Origin: Argyresthia goedartella
Taxonomy: Eukaryota; Arthropoda; Insecta; Lepidoptera; Argyresthiidae
Reading direction: 5' to 3'
Assembly (NCBI GenBank): GCA_949825045.1
Contig: OX463824.1
Coordinates: forward strand, 26,086,501 to 26,150,500
DNA: 64,000 nucleotides
Within the stretch, counting starts at the first letter, position 1. Each line of letters starts with the position of its first letter. Of this stretch, positions 1-11,200 are shown one piece after another. Both the position numbers and the translations under genes were made by a program. The notes beneath the pieces are model-generated. The model was not told the DNA's origin. It was given only the letters and a program-made list of their open reading frames with translations, and ran no database searches.

Positions 1-807
1 CCCGTCGTAGAAGTCGTCATTGTAGGAACGGTAGCGGCGTACTTGTAGCTACGGCTCGCTGGATCCCGTTGTAGAAAGGATAGTTTGAAGAATTGAGAGA
101 GTTTGAAGGCTCGCAGGATCCCGGGGTAGTGCGACCCCGGGATAAGGCCTTTAAGTGATACTTCCAGTTCAGAAGCTGACGTGAGACTGTCGAATTTCAG
201 AAATGTTCCGCTTTTATACCCTTTTTGGAGAGTTCTAAAAATTATTTAAATTAGACGTAATTTTTGTGAGTGGCCAAGAGAGAAAGAGTATTTTTGTAAA
301 AGTATTGAAACAAACATATCAGACCGCTAACGAGTTTGAATGGACATTGCCATGACAACCAGATAAACAACGGCATCAACAGATGTCAAAGTTTAGTTTC
401 AGGCTCGTAATACGGTAAACAATACGAAAACCATGCAGTAAATTACATAACAGCGAAAGGAAAAAAGTAGCGCACCAGCGCGCAAGAAACCCGAGATTGC
501 AGAGTTTCGGAGAAAGCGAAAAACAAGGTCACCAAAGGTAAACCGCTTCGCTATCGATTTAGAAGTGCTGATAGCATGAAAATGCAGAGCGAACATGATT
601 TATTAATGTGTTCTTATGGTTTAAAACGTTACAGGGTCCTATGGAAATAAAGGTGATATCAAATATCAGACTCATCAGACAATCATACAGATCAGGATCA
701 GACAGACATATCAGACAATACAGCTATGCAGCATGAAAAGCAAGAATAGCATGTAAAGCATGAAAGCATGAAAAGCAAGAATAGCATGTAAGTAGCGTAA
801 CACTACA
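1..807 (-). repeat. 3' LTR, truncated by window start
   Basis: Gap-free match to 11637-12443 with about nine mismatches by eye. It ends at 807 with ACTACA, the complement of the TGTAGT LTR start. Only the last copy of the 64-bp internal tandem repeat is present (1 to about 66). The rest of the LTR lies outside the window, so the target-site duplication cannot be checked. Confidence 0.95.
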
Positions 808-822
808 TTTTCCCCCCAACCC
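808..822 (-). other. Polypurine tract of the gypsy element
   Basis: On the minus strand a purine-rich run (GGGTTGGGGGGAAAA) lies directly against the start of the 3' LTR. This is the expected place for the plus-strand primer of reverse transcription. The next 550 bases (823-1369) are internal sequence with no frame I can assign. Confidence 0.8.
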
Positions 823-1369
823 TGGAAATTTTTTTGACTCAGCAAAAATTTTGATATGTACAAAAATAAACCATAAAAACACAGCTTTGCAGAAACAGAC
901 ATCACCAGGCAAAATCAGATATACCCTCTCTTACATTCATCATCTTCATTCCGGTAAGGGTGGAGTTCACATTCAATGACTACCACTCTAAAAGTGTGTT
1001 TTCGTAAGGACATTCAGGCTTACTTAAGGAGTTGTCATCCGCTCCTGCGTGGAAAAAAAAAATAAAATAAGTAGAGGTAAAGAGAAACAAATTAATCCTA
1101 AGGTAGCTTTAGTCGCTACGACTTAAGACAAGATTAAGAGCGGCCAGAGCGATAGAGCTCGAAGCCAGAGAGCAGCCACATCGCCAACGAGATGTGTCTG
1201 AAATAAAGATTAAAAAAATAGGTGAAGACTAACCAACGAAAATTCGAGGTCCTAAAGTAAAATGTGTTGAAGAACACTGGATTAAAGGAAGAAATAAAAT
1301 AATAAGGTGAAAATGATGGTGATATTTATACACATATACAACGTAACAGTTAATAGAAGTTAAGAAAAT

Positions 1370-3352
1370 TTAGGATTTAATGTCTTTAATGTGCCACTTG
1401 CCTCTAACTCCGTTAGGGTCTTCTAGAACGTATACCAATGGTGAAAGTTTGGTTACTATTTTACACTTAATGAATTTAGGGGCAAGTTTAGCATTAAAGT
1501 ATGTGCCAGCATTGCTTAAAACATGGTTTTTACGCCAAACAGTATTTTTCACATTAAATTCTTTAAAAGTCCGGCGAAGATCATAGCGAGCGCTATTTTT
1601 AGCGTGAGCTATGTGAAGTTTAGTTTGAACTCTGTGAAAGATAGATGAGAGGAGACCAGCATTAGACGCGTAAATATCACGAGGCATAAATATCAATTCC
1701 TCGAGATCCTGAGTTGGAGTATAGAAGGAACCACAAGGTATTGTTTCAGTACCAAAGACTAAAAAGTTTGGAGTAAAGCCAGTAGCAACGTTTGTAGCGC
1801 TGTTCATTGCGAACTGAATCTTAGTAAGATGGTTGTCCCAGGATCTATGATCGTCTCCTACTAGGGATGCTAGAGCTGTAATAATCGTACTATTAAATTT
1901 CTCTGTAGGATTAACCTGAGGACAATATAAAGCTGTGTGAAAAATACAAGGAACGTTATAAGAATTTAAGAATGAGTGGAATTCTCGCGACTGAAATTGA
2001 ACAGCGTTGTCCATTATTATAGTTTGGGGAATGCCATGAACAAGAAACACTGAATTTTCTAATACATTAATGATATTAGCTGAAGTAGCCCGTTTAAGGG
2101 GAAAAATCATAGTATATTTAGTAAAATTGCAGTTAATTACCAGAATATACTGATTTCTTCTCCGGGTCATAGGCAATGGACCCATAAGATCCAAGGATAT
2201 AGTTTGAAAAGGTCTGGAGCAAAGTTTAGGTTTACCCATAAGACCATAGGGAGAATGATTAGGGTGTTTGTAGGTTAAGCAGGTTTCACATATCGAGATT
2301 AAATTGGCAATGTCCTTAAACATACCCGGCCAATAGTATTTTAAAGATATTTTCTTGAATGTTTTGAAGATACCAAGGTGGAGTTCTGAAGGGGAACCAT
2401 GGCTAACTTCAATAAGTGCATGTCTATTTTGTGGCAGTGGAACTTCTTTCCAAATAAAGTCGTCGTTTAGACAATCGGAAGAATGGATGCAGCGGTAAAG
2501 TTTGTTATCCCTGATAGTGTAGTTGGGATATGCGTCTGGGTTGTTGGAGCATCCAAGAAAAATCTTGTTGTAGTGTTCAAGTTCACGATCAGTTGGTTCT
2601 TCAATCGTAATAGGATGTACACCTTGAGGTTGAGTTTCTTGTGTATCAGGACGTTTTTTATGCTTATGCCTTGATAAAAGGTCAGGAACAACGTTATCCT
2701 TTCCTTTTTTATGTTTCAGGACAAAATTAAAACATGATAAGCGTAGAGTCCAGCGAGCAAGTCTTCCAGATGGATTCGATAAGTTCTGAAACCATTTAAG
2801 TGCAGCGTGGTCAGTATATATTGTAAATTCCTTACCATTGTCTAGGTAACATCTCCAATGTTCTAGCGCAGTTATAACAGCTAATGTTTCTCTTTCAGTA
2901 GTTGAGTAGTTTTGTTGATTTTTGTTTAGTGCTTTACTCATGTAAGCAATCACGACTTCTTTGTCATCTTGATGTTGAGTAAGCATTGCTCCTATGCCAT
3001 AATTTGATGCATCACAATGTACAGAGAAGGGTAGTTCGAAGTTAGGGCATGCAAGGACAGGAGCAGTTACCAAAGCTTCTTTAAGTTTCTCGAAAGCAGC
3101 TGCAGCCCTGGAATTCCATAAAAATTTAGGAGCGTTCTTCCCGGAACAGGTTAGTTGGTTGAGTGGAGAGGCAATAGTGCTGAAGTTTGGAATGAATCTT
3201 CTAAACCAGCTGTAGGTGCCTATGAATCTTCGAACTTCTTTTCTGCAAGTAGGTACAGGATATTCTAGAATAGCCTTTATTTTATCTGGATCAGCCCGTA
3301 GACCATACTCGTCCACTAGAAAACCAAGGTATTTCAGTTCTTTCCTGAAGAA
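1370..3352 (-). pseudogene. pol: gypsy pol, 3' part: RT C-terminus, RNase H, integrase
   Basis: Open frame of about 650 residues continuing the reverse transcriptase after an in-frame TAA (3353-3355). RNase H residues are visible near 100-165 (HCDAS, TTERETLA, YTDHAALKWF). Integrase follows with an HHCC zinc-binding region (HLGIF ... CETC) and a DDE core: D in SLDLMGPLP, D in IMDNAVQF (usually DNGxQF) and E in NPTEKFN. The C-terminus resembles the GPY/F region (KLAPKF ... VYVLED). Integrase inserts the cDNA into chromosomes. This half looks intact, and the frame ends at its own stop at 1370. Confidence 0.93.
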
Positions 3353-4579
3353 TTAACTCTTTTCAAAGTTAATAGTCAGATTAGCATTTGAAAGTTTTTC
3401 CAGAACTTTCATGAGAAGCGATATGTGCTCCTCAAAAGTCTCGCTAATAATAATGATGTCACCCAGATAGCAAAATACCTTGTTCTCAAATTCAGGACTA
3501 AATAGCGTATCCATTAATCTTTGTTGAGTTGCAGGCGAGTTAGTGAGACCAAAAGGCATTACTTTGAATCTGAACATACCTCTTCCAGGAACATAAAATG
3601 CTGTCTTATCTCTATCAGCAGTATTCAAGGGAATCTCCCAAAATGCTTTCGCAATGTCGATGCTTGATAAGTGTTTTGCATTTCTCAGGTTGTCCAAAAT
3701 TTCGCTTATTAGAGGCAGACTATAAGCATCACGACGTGTAACTGAGTTAAGCTTCCTGCTATCTACGCAGAAACGCCATTCCCCGTTCTTCTTTGGAGTG
3801 ATGAGGACTGGAGATAACCATGGACTTTCGCATTGTTCAATGACTTTCCATCCCAGCATCTTGTCAACTTCATTAATTAAAGCCTTTTGTTTTTCAGGAG
3901 ACAGTCTGTAACATCTTTGTTTGATCGGAAGAGAATCACCAGTGTCAATCTTGTGGGTGATTAAGTGTGTGTTTCCCAGAACACCTTTTTCTTCAAAAGA
4001 GATTGTCTTGAAGCGTTGGATGATGTCATTAGCGATGTTCTTTTGATTAGGAGTTAAATGCTCATAAGGTAAAACTTTAATATCTTTAGTGTCTATAGCA
4101 GAGCATTTAGGATCTGTAAAGTTAAGAGAAGTTAAAACACTAGGTAGAAGATTAAATTTTCTCCAAAAGTCGATACCTAGTATTAGAGAAGGGAATATTT
4201 CAGGGAAAACATAAGCTTTAATCAAGTGAGTTTCGTTATTGAAATGGACAGGTAAGTCAAAATAACCCAAGGAATTAATTTTTTGATTATTAGCAGTAGA
4301 GACAGTAATAATATCTGACTTGAAAAGTTTGCAGCCCAGTTTAAGAATTTCCAAATGAGAATTATTACCCAGAATAGTTACTGAGCTGCCAGAATCTAGT
4401 AAACCAGATAAAGTTAAGTCATAAATTTTGACATTAACGAATGGACGATTAAGATCTTGTTCTTTGGAGTAGAGTGTTGAAGAGATTTTGTAGCAAGCAA
4501 AGAAGTTTTGAATTGTTTTGAGCCAATTAGTCCACTCGTCCTTATCAAAATTTGAGTTACTCTTCAAGTCAGCAGTTAC
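3353..4579 (-). pseudogene. pol: gypsy pol, 5' part: protease and reverse transcriptase
   Basis: The pol frame enters by -1 slip at 4579-4585; there is no ATG at its head, only a TTG at 4567. The protease active site DSGSS is at about residue 58 after the TTG. Reverse transcriptase motifs follow: LITPKKNGEWRFCVDSRKLN, SSIDIAKAFWEIPL, MPFGLTNSPA and then YLGD. The YLGD is the catalytic YxDD with its first aspartate changed to glycine (GGT), which should abolish polymerisation. The frame stops at TAA 3353-3355, but the same frame continues as normal RT on the other side, so this is a point nonsense mutation and not the natural end. Confidence 0.93.
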
Positions 4580-5409
4580 TTTTTTGTACTAGTATTAGGT
4601 TTGGGAGAACAAGTAGGGCACTCTGCAGTTTTAACCCCCTTAAGACCACATCTGAAACAAATCACGAATCGTGGTTGAGTGCAACTGTTCAAAGTATGAC
4701 CCAGTTTACGACAGCGAACGCAAAAAGAACTTTCTTGGGGAGCTGCAGTTTGAGAGAGACTATTAACTTATCTAGAAGGGTATTTGTAGGTTGGAGTGAA
4801 TTTATTCATGAAGGGAGGAGAAGGTCGTGAGTTATTAGAAGAGTTTGGAGAGTCAACTGAACTTGAAGTGGAATGCTTGTAGTTGAATTCCGAAACATGA
4901 GGACTTTGTTGCAAATTTGGTTCTTTAAATTGTTTGTCTCTGTCCAGGAACTTTTCGTAGTTTTGGCAAGTGGCCAGAAGAGAATCGATAGAGTCAATGT
5001 CTTTTAGAGCTACGAAGACTGAATAACATAAGCGAATATTTCTCAAAATAATCTCCAATTGTTCTGTTTCAGAAAGTCTTTTTGAAAGGCGAGCGAACAT
5101 TCCAGACATGATGGATATAAAGATGACGATAGGTGCATCACTACCTTGAGTACGATTCCTAATCGCTTCTAGAAGTTTATGATCATAATCAAAACCACCA
5201 AAGTCTTTGATTAGTAAAGAAGAAAGTTCGTTCCAAGTTAAGTTTGGATTCTGATTATATTTAAATCTCAACCAATGAAGGGCATTGTCGGTGAAGATTT
5301 CGAACGCCTGAGAAATCAATAAGTCCCTGGACAAGCCACGAGCTAAGCTATATTCTTCAAGTTTTTGAAGAATGGATCTTGGACAGCTTTTACCATTGAA
5401 GGTGTGTCT
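4576..5409 (-). pseudogene. gag: gypsy gag, C-terminal part with zinc knuckles
   Basis: Capsid-like helical sequence (LSRDLLISQAFEIFTDNALHWL) continues from the point of LINE insertion at 5410. An in-frame TAA (4768-4770) interrupts it; past that stop the same frame encodes two nucleocapsid knuckles. The first is a perfect C-X2-C-X4-H-X4-C (CVRCRKLGHTLNSC). The second has V where the histidine should be (CFRCGLKGVKTAEC). The frame ends at TAA 4576-4578, next to the slip site. Removing the LINE plus one 7-bp target copy restores the frame with the N-terminal part. Confidence 0.88.
4579..4585 (-). promoter_or_regulatory. Programmed -1 frameshift heptamer A_AAA_AAG (gag-pol)
   Basis: On the minus strand six A and one G sit so that the gag frame reads AAA AAG followed at once by the gag stop TAA (4576-4578). 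Stepping back one base gives the pol frame, which is open from this point through protease. The heptamer fits the X_XXY_YYZ rule for -1 ribosomal frameshifting, the usual way gypsy elements make Gag-Pol. I did not check for a downstream pseudoknot. Confidence 0.8.
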
Positions 5410-5416
5410 TTTCAGA
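5410..5416. repeat. Target-site duplication of nested LINE (left copy)
   Basis: TTTCAGA, repeated at 10383-10389. Seven bases fits the variable-length duplications of target-primed reverse transcription. The copies define the exact LINE ends, and excising the LINE with one copy rejoins gag in frame. Confidence 0.85.
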
Positions 5417-5896
5417 AAGAAAGAAAGAAAGAAAGAAAGACATTTATTACACACAAAAAACACACCTTACAGTAGGACAAAACAAAAAAGTATAATAAAC
5501 AAAACGAAACATCTAAAAACACAACTAATTGTAAACAATTATTGGCCAGGGTCACGGTGTGTTCTTGCTGTGCAAAAGGCACTAACTCAGCATTGTGCTG
5601 GGGGTGGAGGCCCTCAGCGCTGATTTTCAGTTAGTGCCAGGTAGTGACCGCACGTGCCACAATTGCCGTGTAGTGTGCGTACAATACTTACATAATATTA
5701 CTTATATTTAAATAAACTATGATCGGTGTGTATATACAAGGCTGAGATAATATGTGCTGTGTGAATAAACTGAAAAATAAATAAATAAATAAATAATAAA
5801 ATAAATTTATAATAACTTAAAAATGTGTGACATAACACAACTGCTTTTTCTGATGCGATTACGTCGTCGTCGTCAAGTTGAGTTGCGGCGAGTTGT

Positions 5897-8714
5897 TCAG
5901 ACAGGGAAGGGAAGTTTCTGCTGTTCAAGCAAATATGCCTTGAGATTTCGCCCAAAAGCATATCTACTGAAAGCTTCGTGGACTGGGGGAGGAATATCAT
6001 TCCAACATTTGGACGCCGCATACCTGAAACTACCCCGGAATGCCATCGTTCTATGCTGAGGGGTGACGATTCTCTCCTTGTGAACGCTACGCTGCCTGGT
6101 GGAAAACTGGAGCTTCTTGTATAGGTAGTTGGGAGCTTCAGTGCGTACGACACCAAAAAGCAACATGGACAAATGGAGTTTTCGTCAGGCTTCCATGTTC
6201 AGGAGTTTTGCATTGTTCAAATGTAGAGTGACATGGGATCTAGGAGGGACCTTGAAGCAAAAACGTGCGCATGCGTTTTGAACACGTTGTATTAACTTTC
6301 TTGTCCGGGCAAGTATACAGCCACCATAAACGACATCACAATAGTTTAATCTTGATAATATAAGCGATTCACTTAGCCTGACACGCAAATCAGTGCTAAG
6401 GTAATCGCGTATATTATAGAGAAGTTTAAGGCGATAGAAGCAGTTGCTGACTACGTTGCCTATATGTTTTTCGAAACGCAGCTCTCCATCAATTAGTAAG
6501 CCGAGATTTTTTGCTTCTACAACCCTTTCCACTGGTTCCCCCATAATAGCTATATTATTGCCGGCAAGGGCTTGCACCGTATTATGGATTTGATTATGAG
6601 TACCAAGTACCATGTACTTTGACTTGCTGGGGTTCAGCACCAGACAGTTCCTGCCAGACCATGCCGCTATGCGATCGAGATCACTGTTGATCTGCCGTGC
6701 CGCAGCTACTGCATCTTCTGATGGTGTCGACATGTACAACTGTGTATCATCCGCGTACAAGTGGAAAGCGCAGTTTTTGATACCGGTGACAATATCGGCG
6801 CTGTATAAAATAAACAGAAGAGGTCCTAATATGGAGCCTTGCGGGACCCCCCGCGTCAGCTGCTTTGTTGATGAAAACCGCATCGTACCATCATTCTTAT
6901 GTATTACGACTGTTTGCGCACGGTCCGACAGGTAACTACCGAACCACCTAACCGTAGCATTATCGAATCCATAATAAGACATCTTTGATAATAAGAGGGC
7001 AGTATTAAGACAATCGAAGGCTCTGGAGAAATCTAGCAACACCAAAATTGTGCTCCTCTTCTTGTCGAGCGCTGACAGCACGTTGTCCACGACGTCTACC
7101 AACGCAGTAGCCGTCCCTCGACCCTTCCGGAACCCAGATTGCAATTCCGGTAGAATGCCATTTTCCTCCAGATACCTCGACAGCTGGTTATATACCGCCC
7201 TCTCAATTACCTTAGACATGCAAGGAAGAATGCTAATGGGACGGAGATCGGATATGTGGACAGGATTAGGTTTCTTGGGGGTTGGTGAAACTTTCGCAGT
7301 CTTCCAGTCAGTCGGAAAGATGTTCGTCAAAATGCTCCGATTAATAATCGCAGTGAGGGTCGGCAATGTCGTAGGTAGAGTCAGTATAACCATGTCTATT
7401 TCAATTCGGTCAACTCCTGTCGCATTGGTCTTGATAGACGTCAGTATTTTTGCAACAGTGTGTGCAGTGACGGGGTTCAGAAAAAAACTAGTAGCATTGT
7501 CGTGTCCGTTAAATTCAAACATTCCTGGTACATTCATGAAATGGTCATTAATGGCGTCGGCATTACCAAAGTGTGCGGGTAACTCAATATTTCGTCTATC
7601 CGGTAGAACAGTGTGTTTAAGGTTTTTCCACAGGCGCTTCGGATCTTTAGTGCAGCTGTTGATTTTTTGTTCAAATAAAAGCATGTTTTTCATTGTGTAG
7701 GGCGGTGATGACTAGGTGTTTGAGGTCTAAGTAGTAGTTTTTATGCACATCCAATTTAGACTCTTTGTACCTTTTATGTGCCTTATCACGAAGTCGCATC
7801 ATTAAGCGAACGTTGCTTGTAAGCCACAGTTTAAGAGACTCCCGCACAACTTTAGTCCTGACTGGCGCATGTCTGTCAAAAAGTCCAGTAATTTGGTCAT
7901 TGAACTGTCTTAGCATGTCGTCAACGTTATCTAGTTTATTAATATTGTCCCAGTCTATTGAACACAAGTCTTCGTCAAAACTGTCACGGTCTATGTCCTT
8001 AATTGGACGGAAAGTTATAGTCCTAGGGATGGGCTTTTGTTTTTTGACGTGAAGGTCAACAGTAACAAAACAATGATTACCTAGGTCCGGTATATGATGC
8101 ACTTCGACACTACGTACCCGCGCATCCGTGCAAATAAGGTCAATCGTCGTTTCGCTATGGTCGGTAAAGTGGGTAGGTTTGTCAACAATTTGTCTCAACT
8201 TCAGTGAAGTTAAGAATTGCGTCAGACATCTAAATTTGCTGTCGTTGCAGTCAGTATAGTTAATGTTAAAGTCCCCTACCAGTATAATATTGTCGTAGTC
8301 AGTCATAGAAGTCAGTGAGTCGGTAATCGCATCAAAAAAAATGTCAGTACTCACCCATCGGGGGCGATAAGCCGTGCTAACTATAAGCTTCTTTCCAGCT
8401 ACGTTGACTCGGAACCACATCTGCTCCACGGGAGGGGTGGGGGGGTGCACGCAGAGCCGCGCACTGACACCTCGCTTCACGTAGAAGCCCACACCGCCCC
8501 CGCAGTGCCGGAAGCCAGGCGGGCGCGGTACATGGCGCAGTCGGTAGCCGGGCACGACGGGCGCGCGTCCTTCCTCACCTTCACGAAGCCAAGTTTCATT
8601 TATGGCTACTAAGTCGGCCGACAAATTAGTCATGGTGACAGTAAGCTCGTCATGACCTGTCCCTAGAGAACCGGCATTAAGCAGACCAACCCGGAAATGT
8701 TTTGTTTTAGACAT
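5897..8714 (-). pseudogene. LINE ORF2: endonuclease and reverse transcriptase
   Basis: The start is taken at the ATG at 8714 (MSKTKHFRVGLLNAGSL). The N-terminal third is an AP-type endonuclease: AINETWL, AYRPRW, ILVGDFNIN, DLICTD and DLGNHCFV. RT motifs follow: SDLRPISILPCMSKVIE, LQSGFRKGRGTATAL, VLLDFSRAFDCLN, TRGVPQGSILGPLLF and FHLYADDTQLY, with the catalytic YADD intact. A one-base shift near 7677 separates the endonuclease frame (ends 7671) from the RT frame. An in-frame TGA (6185-6187) precedes the last 96 codons, whose sequence (LLFGVV ... WNDIPPPVHEAF ... YLLEQQ) is the usual C-terminus. The protein would nick target DNA and copy the element RNA. Confidence 0.92.
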
Positions 8715-8974
8715 AGTTATAATAATACAAATTACCCACACTTGTATATAATATAAATAATATTTTAAATACTATACTGTGTAGTATACTTATGAATATA
8801 CATTCAAATATATAGATATATGACAATTGAATAAACACAACGCAAACACCATCGGCACCAACCAGCACATTGACACACCGCGACCACGGCGCACGCACAA
8901 CATTTAATCCTAGATTTAAACAAATTATTAGGCCGTAAGGAAAATTACTTTTAGGCAGACAATGCAAGGCTAAC

Positions 8975-10030
8975 TTAGTCCGTTTTAAAAATATTAACAA
9001 TATCTATCTCCTTTCGGATACGGTATCCGGGCTGCCCCTCCGCGCGTCGCACCTGCACCCGCCCATCCCTGGTCTACACCCATCTCCAGGCGTGAATGCG
9101 AGCTTGCTCCTTAGCCTTGGCAAATAGCTGCCTGTTCAGCTTGGTGAGCCGTTCGTTGACGTAGAAACGTCGCGGTACTCCACTGAGACCCATATCAGCG
9201 GTTGTTGCTCCACGACGCACGCGCGCCTCACGTAGCAGTGCGTCACGCGTAGCCCTCCGGGCCAGCCGCACCACCAGAGGCCGCGGCCTGCGGTCGTCGG
9301 CACCGGCTCCGAGTGGGCCTACCCGCACCGCGCTGACCACGTCGCGCTCGTCCATCGGCACACCCAGCTTCACCGCGATGAGCGACACCAGGTGTATAGG
9401 GTTCTCGCCGCGCTCCTCCGTAACATTGCTAAACTGTAAGTCGTTCGCCAGCATATCTTGGTCCCGATCATTCAGCTCCATCTGAAGGTTGGTAATGGCT
9501 TCCTCCAAGACCTTCGTTCCCGTCGACACCACTTCATCCGTGACCCTCTTCTCGAGATCATCGACCCGCCGCTCCACCTCTTCAATCCGCTGATTGCATG
9601 CACCAAGCGTTGAGCGGAATTCATTGGTTTCGCGCCTGAATTCACGCATTTCATCCCGCATACCTTGCATTTCTTCTCTTAACAATCGCACCTCCAGCAA
9701 CAAACTTTGCAACGGGTCGGCGTCATCACTATATTCGAGTCGAGGTCGACGCAGCGTAATATTGCTTACCTCCTGCTGCTTCCTTGTTTGCGCCAGATTT
9801 GGTTCTGACACCGTTATCTGGGACTTCGGTGGCAGCTGAGTAGTGACAGGCACTGTAGGAGTATGTGGAGGAGAGCGCTGTATGTTGGGCATCTTGAACG
9901 GCACAGACGACAATACAGGTATACCCTTAGCGTGGCGCGGCTCAGGAATGCACGATGTGGCGTAGCCCGTAGCACACAGGTGATGCGTTACGGCGCGTAG
10001 CACTCTCGCGTAGCACTCGTAGGCGTCCAC
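8975..10030 (-). pseudogene. LINE ORF1: coiled-coil RNA-binding protein
   Basis: About 318 codons from the ATG at 10030 to TAG 9074-9076; the frame then runs on to TAA 8975-8977 with family-like sequence (TRDGRVQVRRAEGQPGYRIR), so the TAG is probably a mutated tryptophan codon. The N-terminal third is rich in P, T and S. Residues about 105-200 form a charged heptad-like coiled coil (LLEVRLLREEMQGMRDEMREF...). The C-terminal part (RPRPLVVRLARR ... RRFYVNERLTKLNRQLF) resembles the RRM/CTD region of LINE ORF1 proteins, which coat the element RNA as a trimer. A 5' leader of about 350 bases lies upstream. Confidence 0.8.
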
Positions 10031-10382
10031 GCAGTAAGCGAAGCGTAAATTCGTCTCGTCGTCCTCACACCGTATGGCCCAGCGGCACCACGCCCGCCTC
10101 GCAAACCCGATGTACAGTTGGGCGGCGGTTCAAATCTCGGCAGGACCAACAGCGAATCACCAGCTTTTGTTTGCTGCGCAACACTTGAGGAATCTATATC
10201 CAGCTCTAGGACCGCCTAGTGGGAGGAGACTGTCCATAAGAGGCACCCAAGTGCGACAAGGAATCACAAATTTTCGAAATCACCAATCACAATTAAATGA
10301 CACGAATTTATCAAAAGAATATTAGAAGTGAGCGTACGCACGTCCACACAGCACCGCGACACGCGCGAGTCCTCAGAGAGAG

Positions 10383-10940
10383 TTTCAGATCTTTGAAGAC
10401 GTTAGTTGGAGGGAAAGATTGAGGTGGTGGTGGAGGATACGGGGTATGGATCTGGACAGAAGTTTGAGAAACAAGAGGGGGTTCCATGACAGTCGGTTCA
10501 GCAGGAAGGTCCAGCGATGGAGAGTGATTTGCAGTTGAAGGTAGAGCCAAGGATCCGAACTGTTTAGAAATATCGTCAAATTTCAACTTCAAAGTATCGA
10601 AACTAGCTTTAGAGTCTGGATATAAGTCTGCATCTATTCGCTCCAATCTGTAAAAAACATGATTAATAAAAGTTTCTATTAATCGTAAATATTTAGTTTT
10701 ACCTTGTAAAAATTTTTCTATTTTACAATCCAGCTAAGTCAGAGTAGAACCAATTTGAGACAAGTCATCCTCAATCGGAACTGGAGAAGTCAGAATATCT
10801 TCGGGGTGAGAATTCGCAACTAAACGCAAAACCTGTTTTTTAAGAAGCAAAACAGTATTAGCTGGTTCCCCACATCTAATCTTTACTTCGTATTCGAGCT
10901 CGGCCTCGTTAAGGAATTCGTACTTAATAACCCTTTCCAT
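10383..10940 (-). pseudogene. gag: gypsy gag, N-terminal part
   Basis: The start is taken as the ATG at 10940-10938 (context AACAATGG), eight codons into a slightly longer open frame. It begins MERVIKYEFLNEAELEYEV and has an in-frame TAG at 10734-10736. The same frame then continues through a charged helical stretch and a proline-rich linker (TPYPPPPPQSFPP) until the LINE boundary at 10383. It is in frame with the C-terminal part when the LINE and one target duplicate are removed. Function by position and family: Gag, the structural protein of the virus-like particle. Confidence 0.82.
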
Positions 10941-10973
10941 TGTTATAGTTAAGTGTAGAGTCAAGTGTTATAG

Positions 10974-11003
10974 AAGTGAAGTGAAGTGAAGTGAAGTGAA
11001 GTA
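10974..11003. repeat. GTGAA pentanucleotide repeat in gypsy leader
   Basis: About six copies of GTGAA between the primer site and gag. This is the 5' untranslated leader of the gypsy element and no other signal was recognised in it. Confidence 0.8.
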
Positions 11004-11184
11004 ATGTAAGTTAAATGTAGGCCTAAATATAATCCAGATGAGTTGAAAAACTAGATGAAGTTTTATTTTAGAATTTGGAAAATGTAAAAAGGATGAATAG
11101 ATAAAGATTTAAGAGTGAAAGGGAAAGCAAATCAAAGGGAAAGAGACAAGGCGCAGAAAAGGTGAAGAGTGGAGAAGAACTTTT

Positions 11185-11197
11185 ACGTTGGGCGCCA
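11185..11197 (-). other. Primer binding site, tRNA-Lys type
   Basis: Minus strand TGGCGCCCAACGT, three bases from the end of the 5' LTR. It matches the complement of the 3' end of insect tRNA-Lys(CTT) including CCA, the primer class used by gypsy itself. The tRNA identity is from memory of the Drosophila gene. Confidence 0.8.
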
Positions 11198-11200
11198 AAA

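Larger units (their letters stand above)
5417..10382 (-). mobile_element. Nested CR1-like non-LTR retrotransposon (LINE), near full length
   Basis: Inserted in gypsy gag, same orientation as its host. It starts on the minus strand with CTCTCTCTGAGG at 10382 and ends in a CTTT-repeat tail at 5417. The 7-bp sequence TTTCAGA flanks it at 5410-5416 and 10383-10389 as a target-site duplication. It has two ORFs: ORF1 (coiled coil plus nucleic-acid binding) and ORF2 (AP endonuclease plus reverse transcriptase). It is broken by a TAG in ORF1, a frameshift between endonuclease and RT, and a TGA near the end of ORF2. The clade is CR1-like within the Jockey superfamily by motif impression; a tree would be needed to settle it. 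Confidence 0.93.

Noticed and set aside
823..1369. Possible env gene between integrase and 3' LTR
   Set aside because: Too short and no open frame; the element appears to lack env.
6612..7700. Plus-strand open frames opposite the LINE RT
   Set aside because: Shadows of the minus-strand RT coding sequence, without recognisable protein motifs.
8707..9000. Minus-strand frame of 97 codons between LINE ORF1 and ORF2
   Set aside because: AT-rich inter-ORF spacer with a hydrophobic, low-complexity reading; overlaps the true ORF2 start.
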